Assembly (NCBI GenBank): GCA_018241865.1
Contig: JAFECY010000195.1
Span: 1-10,847, forward strand
Direction: 5' to 3'
Length of the DNA stretch: 10,847 nt
DNA from: Pseudomonadota bacterium
GTDB lineage: Bacteria > Pseudomonadota > Gammaproteobacteria > Burkholderiales > Burkholderiaceae_D
Under the pieces are notes generated by a model. It was given only the letters and a program-made list of their open reading frames with translations. It did no database searches and was not told the DNA's origin. A program made the position numbers and the translations under genes. Position 1 is the stretch's first letter; every line of letters starts with the position of its first letter. Of this stretch, positions 1-5,869 are shown piece after piece.

Positions 1-863
1 ACACCGACCTGCATGCTGCGCAAAATCGCTTCTTGCCGCGCCAACATGCGCGCCAGCTTGTCTTGCGCATCGAGGATTTTTTGCTCGGCCTCGACCCGAT
101 CGGTGATGTCGGCGAAAGACCAGATGAAGCCTTCGGAAAAATCATCGATATCGACCGCATTGCCGATGATGTGGCACCAAATTTTGCGCCCATCGCCGCG
201 CAAAAATTGCACTTCCTTGCCATAAGTATGACCGGCGCGCAGTGCCGGATAGCTTTCGCGACCGATGCTTTCGTAATCTTCGTCGCTGATAAAGTACGTG
301 CGCGTACCCTGCCCGACCAAATCTTCCGGCGCAAAACCGAGAATGTCGAAAAACCGTGCATTACCCCAAACAACCTGGCGATCCTTAACCAGCAGCACCC
401 CGGCTTGCAAGCTGCGAAAAATGGTTTCATGTCGGGTCAGGGTCTTGTTGAGCTTTGTCTCGATATCGCGCGCACGCTGCTGCGCTTCGATACGATCCGA
501 CACATCGGTCATCAGCCAAAGATGACCCTCCTCAGGATCGGCTGGATCGAGCGGGCTACCTTTGATGCGACACCAGACATCGCCACCATCTTTACCGCGT
601 AAAGCCAGTTCGGTGGCCTCCGCCGCAGTGTCTGCGCCGTTACGGCCGTGCAGCATGACCACGTCGGCGTAATCGTCGGCCGAGCGAAACGCTCCCCGGA
701 TATCGGTACCAATCACGTCATGTTCGGCATATCCGAACATGTCGCACAGACGTTGATTGACCCACACCAACCGCCCGGCGCGTTCGACCGCAAGACCGAT
801 CCGCAAGCCATCCAGCAGAGTCAGGCTTTGCCATATCGCAGGCTTGAATTCTTCCCGGCGCAT
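1..863 (-). CDS. Multi-PAS sensor protein, 3' part outside the window
   Basis: The minus strand is open from about position 971 to the window edge and encodes two tandem PAS domains and the start of a third. PAS 1 spans about residues 10-125 (RLVWVNQRLCDMFGYAEHDV, then WCRIKG and a closing LMTDVSDRIEAQ). A short charged linker follows, then PAS 2 at about 145-262 (VVWGNARFFDILGFAPEDLV, closing SFADITDRVEAEQ). Residues 270-287 (RQEAILRSMQVG) repeat the opening of PAS 2 (RHETIFRSLQAG), so a third PAS begins at the edge. PAS domains sense ligands, redox state or light and pass the signal to an output domain. That domain is outside the window; histidine kinase and GGDEF/EAL c-di-GMP outputs are the usual ones. 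No signal peptide or membrane segment is seen, so this part is probably cytoplasmic. The start is uncertain: ATG at 863 gives MRREEFKP, while in-frame TTG at 896 and GTG at 971 would extend it. None has a convincing ribosome site. Confidence 0.85.
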   Translation of the reverse strand, partial: MRREEFKPAIWQSLTLLDGLRIGLAVERAGRLVWVNQRLCDMFGYAEHDVIGTDIRGAFRSADDYADVVMLHGRNGADTAAEATELALRGKDGGDVWCRIKGSPLDPADPEEGHLWLMTDVSDRIEAQQRARDIETKLNKTLTRHETIFRSLQAGVLLVKDRQVVWGNARFFDILGFAPEDLVGQGTRTYFISDEDYESIGRESYPALRAGHTYGKEVQFLRGDGRKIWCHIIGNAVDIDDFSEGFIWSFADITDRVEAEQKILDAQDKLARMLARQEAILRSMQVG

Positions 864-961
864 CCGCTTGGTCTTCGTATCCGAATGAAAAACCAACGAT
901 AACCGAATTCCCCCCGCCCGCCAATCGCAACCGTCGGCAAAGCGCCACGGCAAGCGGATGC
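860..961. repeat. Perfect 11-bp inverted repeat flanking the PAS-gene start
   Basis: GCATCCGCTTG at 860-870 is the exact reverse complement of CAAGCGGATGC at 951-961, with 80 bases between. The left arm contains the candidate ATG (861-863) of the minus-strand PAS gene. If that gene's transcript starts to the right of 961, the arms could pair and cover this ATG. Whether this has a function is not shown by the sequence. Confidence 0.5.
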
Positions 962-1013
962 TGCGCTGCACTCCCGGCTATACTGCCTTCACCGCTGCCA
1001 CCGAAACCCGCCC

Positions 1014-1787
1014 ATGCACGTTCGACAGCTCGCCCAGCTTGCCAGTATCCCCGCTCTCGTCCTGATCTTCCACGCCGTGCAGGCGCAGGAAGAAGAGCCG
1101 ATCACGCCTTACCGCCCTTCGGTTTCCAGTCCGGCACAATTGCCTGCGCCGGGGCAACTGGAATTCGAGCTGGGCGGGCTGGCGGGGCGCAGCAGTGGCC
1201 AGCGCCGCGACAGTTTGCCTTATCAATTCAAGCTAGCCTTCACGCCGCAATGGGGCGTACTGCTGGGCGGCGAAGCGCTAGTTTCTTCGCGCGACGATGC
1301 CGGCAACCGCGCGCGCGGGTTCGGCGATACCACTCTGGTGCTCAAGCGCGCCTTCCTGATCGACGATGCCACCGCTTTCGGTCTCGAATTCGGCATGAAA
1401 ATTCCGACCGCACGCGACGATATCGGCAGCGGCAAGGCCGACTACAGCATCAACGGCATCTACAGCCGCGACATGGGCAAGCTGCACATGGACGCCAATC
1501 TGAATCTCACCCGCTTAGGCTTGGTGGATGAAGGAACCGGGCGCACGCAAACCGGCTTGTCGGCGTCGTTCTCGACCCCGCTCAGCGAGCACTGGGGCGC
1601 GACGGCAGAACTATCGGGCACGCGCCGCGCCGCTGCCGACAGCACAGCGCAAGCCTTGCTGGCGGCGGCTTACAGTCCGAGCAAATACCTGACCATCGAC
1701 TTCGGCGTGCTGAAGGGATTGAACAGCGCATCGCCGAACTGGTCGTACTTCGCCGGGCTGGTGTTCCCGATCGCGAAGCTGTGGTAA
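1014..1787 (+). CDS. Exported beta-barrel-like protein (transporter / phenol-degradation MetA-like)
   Basis: This encodes 257 residues. Residues 1-24 look like a Sec signal peptide: a charged start with Arg4, a hydrophobic stretch ASIPALVLIFHAV and a cleavage site after VQA. The mature chain has alternating polar and hydrophobic strands separated by short turns (for example FKLAFTPQWGVLLGGEAL, GDTTLVLKRAFLI, FGLEFGMKIPT) and ends in an aromatic residue (AKLW). This is the pattern of a small outer-membrane beta-barrel and resembles the loosely named transporter / MetA-pathway-of-phenol-degradation family. The substrate is unknown, and the family name should not be taken as evidence of phenol metabolism. 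The upstream neighbour is divergent. The downstream dedA gene converges, with its stop codon abutting this one's. No clear Shine-Dalgarno precedes the ATG, but no better in-frame start is visible and the signal peptide begins directly at it. Confidence 0.75.
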   Translation: MHVRQLAQLASIPALVLIFHAVQAQEEEPITPYRPSVSSPAQLPAPGQLEFELGGLAGRSSGQRRDSLPYQFKLAFTPQWGVLLGGEALVSSRDDAGNRARGFGDTTLVLKRAFLIDDATAFGLEFGMKIPTARDDIGSGKADYSINGIYSRDMGKLHMDANLNLTRLGLVDEGTGRTQTGLSASFSTPLSEHWGATAELSGTRRAAADSTAQALLAAAYSPSKYLTIDFGVLKGLNSASPNWSYFAGLVFPIAKLW

Positions 1788-2471
1788 TCAGGCGCGACTG
1801 GGCTTGAACAGCTTGCGGCCGAGTTTCCACAGGCCGCCCAGTATCAACGGCACCACTGCAGCGCCGATGCCGATTAGGACGATGGTGTTGAGATGGTCCT
1901 TGACGACGACGTGGTAGTTCAGCAGCGGCACCGTGAATTCGAGCGCGCCGAAGAAGTAACCGGCTGCCACCAACCCTACTACCCACAACAGTGCGCCGAT
2001 GATGTTATAGAGCTGGAATTTCACGAAGGTCATGTCCGACACACCGGCGACGAAAGGGGCGAAGGTGCGCACGATGGGAATGAAGCGCGCCAAAATGATG
2101 GTCTTGCCGCCGTGATTTTCATAGAACTGATGCGTCTTTTGCAGCGCCGCCTTGTCCAGCCATTTGTAATCGTAGGTGAACACCTTGTGGCCGATCTTGC
2201 TGCCGATCCAGTAATTGAGCGTATTGCCGCTGACGGCGGCCACCACCAGCAGACTCGATAGCAACCAAGGGTCCATCTTGCCTTGGGCGCAGAATGCGCC
2301 GGCGATGAACAGCAGGCTGTCGCCCGGCAGGAAGGGCAGCACCACCAGTCCGGTTTCGCAGAAGACGATCGCCAGCAGAATGGCATAGACCCAGACACCG
2401 TAATGCTCCAGCCATAGGCCGAGCGATTTGTCGATGTGCAGAATCATGTCGAAGAATTGCATGAAATCCAT
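1788..2471 (-). CDS. DedA-family inner-membrane protein
   Basis: This encodes 227 residues of the DedA/SNARE-associated superfamily, multi-pass inner-membrane proteins implicated in lipid (undecaprenyl-phosphate) flipping and in proton-coupled membrane homeostasis. Visible landmarks are a first membrane segment around 26-48, the re-entrant motif FLPGDSLLFIAGAF (47-60), GNTLNYWIGSKIG (82-94), the signature ILARFIPIVRTFAPFVAG (126-143) and C-terminal membrane segments around 155-175 and 195-215. The residues known to be essential in E. coli YqjA/YghB (Glu39, Asp51, Arg130, Arg136) are matched here by Glu39, Asp51, Arg129 and Arg135. That agreement supports the start chosen at 2471. The open frame extends back to 2669, but this would overlap mutL and add a non-membrane, Arg-rich leader. 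An AAGGAG ribosome site lies 4 bases before the ATG. A second ATG (2462) is too far from it. The gene is divergent from mutL. Confidence 0.93.
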   Translation of the reverse strand: MDFMQFFDMILHIDKSLGLWLEHYGVWVYAILLAIVFCETGLVVLPFLPGDSLLFIAGAFCAQGKMDPWLLSSLLVVAAVSGNTLNYWIGSKIGHKVFTYDYKWLDKAALQKTHQFYENHGGKTIILARFIPIVRTFAPFVAGVSDMTFVKFQLYNIIGALLWVVGLVAAGYFFGALEFTVPLLNYHVVVKDHLNTIVLIGIGAAVVPLILGGLWKLGRKLFKPSRA

Positions 2472-2475
2472 AGGG

Positions 2476-2481
2476 CTCCTT
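2476..2481 (-). promoter_or_regulatory. Ribosome binding site of the dedA-family gene
   Basis: AAGGAG on the minus strand ends 4 bases before the ATG at 2471. It decides the start against the longer open frame reaching 2669 and against the second ATG at 2462, which is 13 bases away. Confidence 0.7.
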
Positions 2482-2493
2482 GTTTGCGGCGCC

Positions 2494-2499
2494 ATGATA
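2494..2499 (-). promoter_or_regulatory. Possible -10 box of the dedA-family gene
   Basis: TATCAT on the minus strand matches the sigma70 -10 consensus at five of six positions and would give a leader of roughly 15 bases containing the AAGGAG site. No good -35 element is seen at the right distance, so this is tentative. Confidence 0.3.
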
Positions 2500-2569
2500 C
2501 ACCAGCGGCCGCGCTCGGAAGTTGAGGAAATTCCTGTCGCGCGCTGCGGTTTTTCCAGATCGTTCAAGG

Positions 2570-2599
2570 TCGAGAAGCGCGACCCGCGCAGGCTATAAT
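2570..2599 (+). promoter_or_regulatory. mutL promoter, probably giving a leaderless mRNA
   Basis: A perfect TATAAT lies at 2594-2599. TCGAGA at 2570-2575 matches four of six positions of the -35 consensus with an 18-base spacer. The ATG of mutL starts 7 bases after the -10 box, exactly where transcription would be expected to begin. No Shine-Dalgarno precedes the ATG. An inverted repeat, GGTCG (2568-2572) and CGACC (2580-2584), overlaps the -35 region and could be an operator or chance. Confidence 0.6.
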
Positions 2600-2606
2600 C
2601 GGCCGG

Positions 2607-4403
2607 ATGAATGCCCCGCACTTGCCGCAACGACCGATTCAGGCGCTGCCCGACAATCTGATCTCGCAAATCGCCGCCGGCGAAGTGGTCGAACGACCTT
2701 CCGCAGTAGTCAAGGAATTGCTGGAAAACGCGCTCGACGCCGGCGCGACCGCGATTTCGGTCAAATTAGAAGAAGGCGGCGTCAAGCGCATCGCCATCAG
2801 CGACGATGGTCGCGGCATCGGCAAGGAACAATTGCCGCTGGCGCTGGCGCGTCACGCCACGTCCAAAATCGCCTCGCTGACCGATCTGGAAAACGTCGCG
2901 ACGCTCGGCTTTCGCGGCGAGGCGCTGGCGTCGATCGCATCGGTCGCGCAACTGACGCTGACTTCCAAAACCGCCGACGCCGCCCACGCTTGGCAAATCG
3001 ACGGCAGCACGCAAACCATCACACCGGCTTCCGGCGCGCAAGGCACACAAGTCGATGTGCGCGATCTGTATTACAACACCCCGGCGCGACGCAAATTCCT
3101 CAAAACCGAACAAACCGAATTCGGCCATTGCGCCGAAGTCGTGCGGCGCATCGCGCTGTCGCGCCCGGACGTGGCGTTTTCCCTGTCGCACAATGGCAAG
3201 ACCGTCGATCACTGGAACACCAACGACATCGCCAAGCGCAGCGCTGCCGTGTTGGGCGAAGAATTCGCTGCGGCTCGACTAAGGCTGGAAGAAGCCGCCG
3301 GGTCGCTGCGGCTGCAAGGTTTTGTCGGCTTGCCGACTGCTTCCAAGGCACGCGCCGATGCGCAGTATTTTTACGTCAACGGCCGCTTCGTGCGCGACAA
3401 ATTGCTGACCCACGCGGTGCGCGCCGCTTATCAGGATGTGTTGCACGGCGACCGCTTCCCATCCTACGTGCTGGCGCTGACGCTCGATCCGGCGCTGGTC
3501 GATGTGAATGTGCACCCGTCGAAGATCGAGGTACGTTTCCGCGACAGCCGTGCCGTGCACCAGTTCGTGTTCCATGCCGTCCACCGCTCACTGGCGCAAA
3601 CCTCGGCCACCGCCAACGGCGCGGCACCGGCACCGCTCCCTTCGCCTTCCGGCGCGCTGCCGTGGATGCGTGAACAGCAGCAAAGCTCTTTCCACGCGCA
3701 GTTCGCCGCACCTGCTTTCGGGGTGGCACAGGAAACAACGCAGTACGGCGCGTTGTTTGCCGCTGCAGCCACTGCGAATTTCACGCCTAACTTCCACGCT
3801 ACGCCGTTGCCATCAACCGATGCGCCGCTCGGCTTCGCCTTGGCGCAACTGCACGGTATTTATATTTTGGCGCAGAACGCACGCGGCTTGGTGCTGGTCG
3901 ATATGCACGCAGCGCACGAACGCATCTTGTACGAGCAATTCAAAACCGCGCTCGATGACGATGCGCTGCAAGTGCAACCCTTGCTGATTCCCGTCACCTT
4001 CCACGCCGACGCGGTGGAAGTCGGCACCGTCGAGGAAAACCGCGACACTCTGCAAAAACTCGGCTTCGATATCGCCGTGCTGTCGCCGACCACGCTGGCG
4101 GTGCGCGCCGTGCCGACACTCTTGAAGAATGCCGATGCCCAGGCGCTGGCACGCGACGTGCTGCGCGAGGTGCGCGAATTCGGCGGCTCGCGCGTGCTGC
4201 TGGAGCGCCGCAACGAATTGCTCGGCACCATGGCGTGCCACACCGCCGTGCGCGCCAACCGCATCCTCACCCTACCGGAAATGCATGCCCTATTGCGTCA
4301 GATGGAAGCCACCGAACGCGCCGACCAGTGCAACCACGGTCGGCCGACTTGGGTGCAACTGGCCTTGTCCGACCTCGACAAACTGTTCTTGCGCGGGCAG
4401 TGA
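2607..4403 (+). CDS. mutL: DNA mismatch repair protein MutL (endonuclease type)
   Basis: This encodes 598 residues, normal for the family. The N-terminal GHKL ATPase (about 9-340) shows [11 protein letters not shown] (21-31), motif I around Glu37 and Asn41 ([12 protein letters not shown]), motif II DDGRGIG (66-72) and motif [13 protein letters not shown] (101-110). An Ala/Pro/Gln-rich linker covers about 330-405. The C-terminal dimerisation and nuclease domain carries [12 protein letters not shown] (432-443, the DQHA(X)2E(X)4E metal site with Met for Gln), QPLLIP (457-462, a sliding-clamp binding motif), ACH (543-545), CNHGRP (575-580) and a terminal FLR (594-596). These mark a MutL that nicks DNA itself, as in species without MutH, rather than the E. 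coli type. After MutS binds a mismatch, MutL nicks the new strand for excision. The start is placed by the TATAAT just upstream; it adds about eight residues compared with E. coli MutL. miaA follows after one base. Confidence 0.97.
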   Translation: MNAPHLPQRPIQALPDNLISQIAAGEVVERPSAVVKELLENALDAGATAISVKLEEGGVKRIAISDDGRGIGKEQLPLALARHATSKIASLTDLENVATLGFRGEALASIASVAQLTLTSKTADAAHAWQIDGSTQTITPASGAQGTQVDVRDLYYNTPARRKFLKTEQTEFGHCAEVVRRIALSRPDVAFSLSHNGKTVDHWNTNDIAKRSAAVLGEEFAAARLRLEEAAGSLRLQGFVGLPTASKARADAQYFYVNGRFVRDKLLTHAVRAAYQDVLHGDRFPSYVLALTLDPALVDVNVHPSKIEVRFRDSRAVHQFVFHAVHRSLAQTSATANGAAPAPLPSPSGALPWMREQQQSSFHAQFAAPAFGVAQETTQYGALFAAAATANFTPNFHATPLPSTDAPLGFALAQLHGIYILAQNARGLVLVDMHAAHERILYEQFKTALDDDALQVQPLLIPVTFHADAVEVGTVEENRDTLQKLGFDIAVLSPTTLAVRAVPTLLKNADAQALARDVLREVREFGGSRVLLERRNELLGTMACHTAVRANRILTLPEMHALLRQMEATERADQCNHGRPTWVQLALSDLDKLFLRGQ

Positions 4404-4404
4404 C

Positions 4405-5364
4405 GTGACGACTGCCAAGCCGCTAGCCATCGCTCTGATGGGGCCCACTGCTTCCGGCAAGACGGCGGCGGCATTGGACATCGCGCGCCGCCTGCCTTGC
4501 GAAATCATCTCGGTCGATTCGGCGCTGGTGTATCGCGGCATGGATATCGGCACTGCCAAGCCGACGCCAGCAGAACGCGCCGCCGTGCCGCACCACCTGA
4601 TCGACATTCTGGAGCCGACCGCAGCCTATTCGGCGATGCAGTTCCGTGACGATGCGTTACGGTTGGTGACCGATATCCATGCGCGCGGCAAGCTGCCGCT
4701 GCTGGTCGGCGGCACCATGCTCTACTTCAAGGCACTACGCGATGGTCTGGATGATTTACCGCCGGCCGACCCGGCTGTGCGCGCGCAGCTTGACGCCGAC
4801 GCCGCGCAAATCGGCGTGCCCGGCCTGCATGCGCGGCTGGCGCAATGCGATCCGCAAACCGCCGCCCGGCTCAAGCCCAACGACGCGCAACGCATCCAGC
4901 GTGCGCTAGAAATCATTGCGCTGACTGGTCAACCGATGTCGGCCTTGCTCGCCAGAGCACCGAAAACCGCCTTACCCTTCACCCTGCTACCGCTGGCGCT
5001 GGAACCGAGCGATCGCAGCGTGCTGCATCAACGCATCGCCGAGCGTTTCGACGCCATGCTGGCGCACGAAGATGGCTTGCTGACGGAAGTGACGCGCCTG
5101 CGCGCACGCGGCGACCTGCACCCCGGCCTGCCGTCGATGCGCTGCGTCGGCTATCGCCAAGCTTGGGAATATCTCGATGGCATGTACGACATGGCTAGCT
5201 TGCGCGAAAAAGGCATCGCCGCCACCCGTCAATTGGCGAAGCGGCAATTAACTTGGCTGCGCTCGATGCCAGATCGGCTGGTAATTGATTGCCTTGCCGC
5301 CGACGCGGGTGCACAAGTGCTGAAACAGGTGGAAATTGCCGTCAACCGGCAGGATTACCATTGA
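4405..5364 (+). CDS. miaA: tRNA dimethylallyltransferase MiaA
   Basis: This encodes 319 residues. MiaA transfers the dimethylallyl group of DMAPP to N6 of A37 in tRNAs that read codons starting with U, the first step towards ms2i6A, which steadies codon-anticodon pairing. Visible motifs are the P-loop GPTASGKT (13-20), the substrate-binding [16 protein letters not shown] (38-53, with catalytic Asp38), [11 protein letters not shown] (101-111, Thr104), an RIQRALEI segment (163-170), [13 protein letters not shown] (245-257) and [13 protein letters not shown] (275-287). The start is a GTG one base after the mutL stop. It leaves the usual dozen residues before the P-loop; the next in-frame ATG is within the first strand, immediately before the P-loop glycine. 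Translation is probably coupled to mutL. The mutL-miaA order is conserved in many proteobacteria. No hfq follows; the next gene is a tRNA with its own promoter. Confidence 0.97.
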   Translation: MTTAKPLAIALMGPTASGKTAAALDIARRLPCEIISVDSALVYRGMDIGTAKPTPAERAAVPHHLIDILEPTAAYSAMQFRDDALRLVTDIHARGKLPLLVGGTMLYFKALRDGLDDLPPADPAVRAQLDADAAQIGVPGLHARLAQCDPQTAARLKPNDAQRIQRALEIIALTGQPMSALLARAPKTALPFTLLPLALEPSDRSVLHQRIAERFDAMLAHEDGLLTEVTRLRARGDLHPGLPSMRCVGYRQAWEYLDGMYDMASLREKGIAATRQLAKRQLTWLRSMPDRLVIDCLAADAGAQVLKQVEIAVNRQDYH

Positions 5365-5414
5365 ATTTCAGTTATTTCACATCATTCGCCAGATATCGAA
5401 AAATGCGCGCAGTA

Positions 5415-5443
5415 TTGACAACCGCGAGCCTCGTCAGCATACT
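5415..5443 (+). promoter_or_regulatory. Sigma70 promoter of tRNA-Met
   Basis: A perfect TTGACA at 5415-5420 and CATACT at 5438-5443 (four of six matches) are separated by an ideal 17 bases. Transcription would start near 5450, a few bases before the mature tRNA 5' end. This separates the tRNA transcription unit from miaA. Confidence 0.8.
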
Positions 5444-5455
5444 AGCGGGCTGACT

Positions 5456-5532
5456 GGTGATATAGCTCAGCTGGTTAGAGCACAGCACTCATAATGCTGG
5501 GGTCGGTGGTTCAAGTCCACCTATCACCACCA
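5456..5532 (+). tRNA. tRNA-Met (CAT), elongator
   Basis: The 77 bases fold as a full cloverleaf. The 7-bp acceptor stem is GGTGATA (5456-5462) with TATCACC (5522-5528). The D stem is GCTC/GAGC. The anticodon stem is CAGCA/TGCTG with loop CTCATAA and anticodon CAT at 5490-5492. The T stem is GGTGG/CCACC with loop TTCAAGT. ACCA is encoded at 5529-5532. A CAT anticodon could mean elongator Met, initiator Met or lysidine-modified Ile2. The G-C/T-A pairs of the acceptor stem are complete, unlike the unpaired first base of initiators. The anticodon arm and GGGTC variable loop match the E. coli elongator Met tRNA closely, so elongator Met is preferred over Ile2. Its 3' end borders the foreign-looking restriction island. 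Confidence 0.93.
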
Positions 5533-5565
5533 ATAACACGTTTCAGGAAGTTCAAGGAAGTATCG

Positions 5566-5602
5566 AAACCCGCGTTTCTCTCTATGAGAACGCGGGTTTT
5601 TT
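5566..5602 (+). terminator. Rho-independent terminator after tRNA-Met
   Basis: The stem CCCGCGTT-(T)-CTC pairs with GAGAACGCGGG around a loop of about five bases and is followed by a run of six T (5597-5602). There are A residues just before the stem, so it may also work in the other direction. It ends the tRNA transcript about 35 bases past the mature 3' end and isolates it from the hsd operon. Confidence 0.88.
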
Positions 5603-5620
5603 GTCGCCTCATGGTTTTTA

Positions 5621-5673
5621 GCATCCATTTACATCCAGATTCTTTGCATCCATACTTGAATGCTTGGATGCAA
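5621..5673. repeat. CATCCA iterons and a 9-bp inverted repeat
   Basis: CATCCA occurs at 5622-5627, 5632-5637 and 5647-5652, and inverted (TGGATG) at 5665-5670. The last two sit in a perfect inverted repeat, TTGCATCCA (5644-5652) and TGGATGCAA (5665-5673), with a 12-base spacer. The first two starts are 10 bases apart, one helical turn. Such clusters are typical operators or recombinase/excisionase arm sites. The position between the tRNA and the small DNA-binding-like ORF suits both, but no protein binding can be shown here. Confidence 0.6.
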
Positions 5674-5854
5674 TCCTTTGAATAACCTCACATCTGAGCT
5701 TCGTGAAGGACACTTTTTCCCGCTGACGCGAGCGCAAAGGCCTTTCCGCGCACACGATCGCCGGCTGCAATTCCAGATCTCCGAGGTCGATGAATGGGTG
5801 CGTTCGGGTGGTGCGGATGAAGATTCGAATAATCCAGTGCGGCAAGAACAATAA
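5660..5854 (+). pseudogene. Probable remnant of a small excisionase-like DNA-binding protein
   Basis: The 64-codon open frame has a C-terminal half, FRAHDRRLQFQISEVDEWVR (29 to 48), that resembles the end of excisionase/MerR-like helix-turn-helix domains (HTH_17 type: a basic wing, then a helix of the S-E-x-D-x-W form), followed by an acidic tail. The N-terminal recognition helices expected before it are not visible in any frame upstream; the same frame is closed by TGA directly before the ATG. No ribosome site precedes the ATG, which lies inside the inverted repeat. It is therefore either a decayed gene or an unusual short protein. It ends 15 bases before hsdR and is in the same reading frame, so a suppressed stop would fuse the two. 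The whole stretch 5533-5869 otherwise holds only the terminator and the CATCCA repeats. The family resemblance was judged by eye and is only moderately certain. Confidence 0.4.
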
Positions 5855-5869
5855 GGGGAAGCAAACCTG

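Noticed and set aside
33..602. Long plus-strand open frame of 189 codons
   Set aside because: It lies opposite the PAS protein, whose minus-strand frame has clear conserved motifs. The plus-strand product shows no recognisable domain.
977..984. Overlapping divergent -10 boxes (TATACT on plus, TATAGC on minus)
   Set aside because: Both are plausible by distance to the flanking genes, but no -35 element of quality is present for either, so no promoter is called.
2472..2669. N-terminal extension of the dedA-family ORF
   Set aside because: It would overlap the mutL start, lacks membrane character, and shifts Glu39 and Asp51 away from the family numbering. AAGGAG marks the ATG at 2471.
5365..5414. 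Missing hfq after miaA
   Set aside because: mutL-miaA-hfq is the gammaproteobacterial order. In betaproteobacteria hfq usually lies elsewhere, so its absence here is not a deletion.
5494..5685. 63-codon ORF beginning inside the tRNA
   Set aside because: It overlaps the tRNA anticodon arm and the terminator hairpin, has no ribosome site, and its product is read from these RNA structures.
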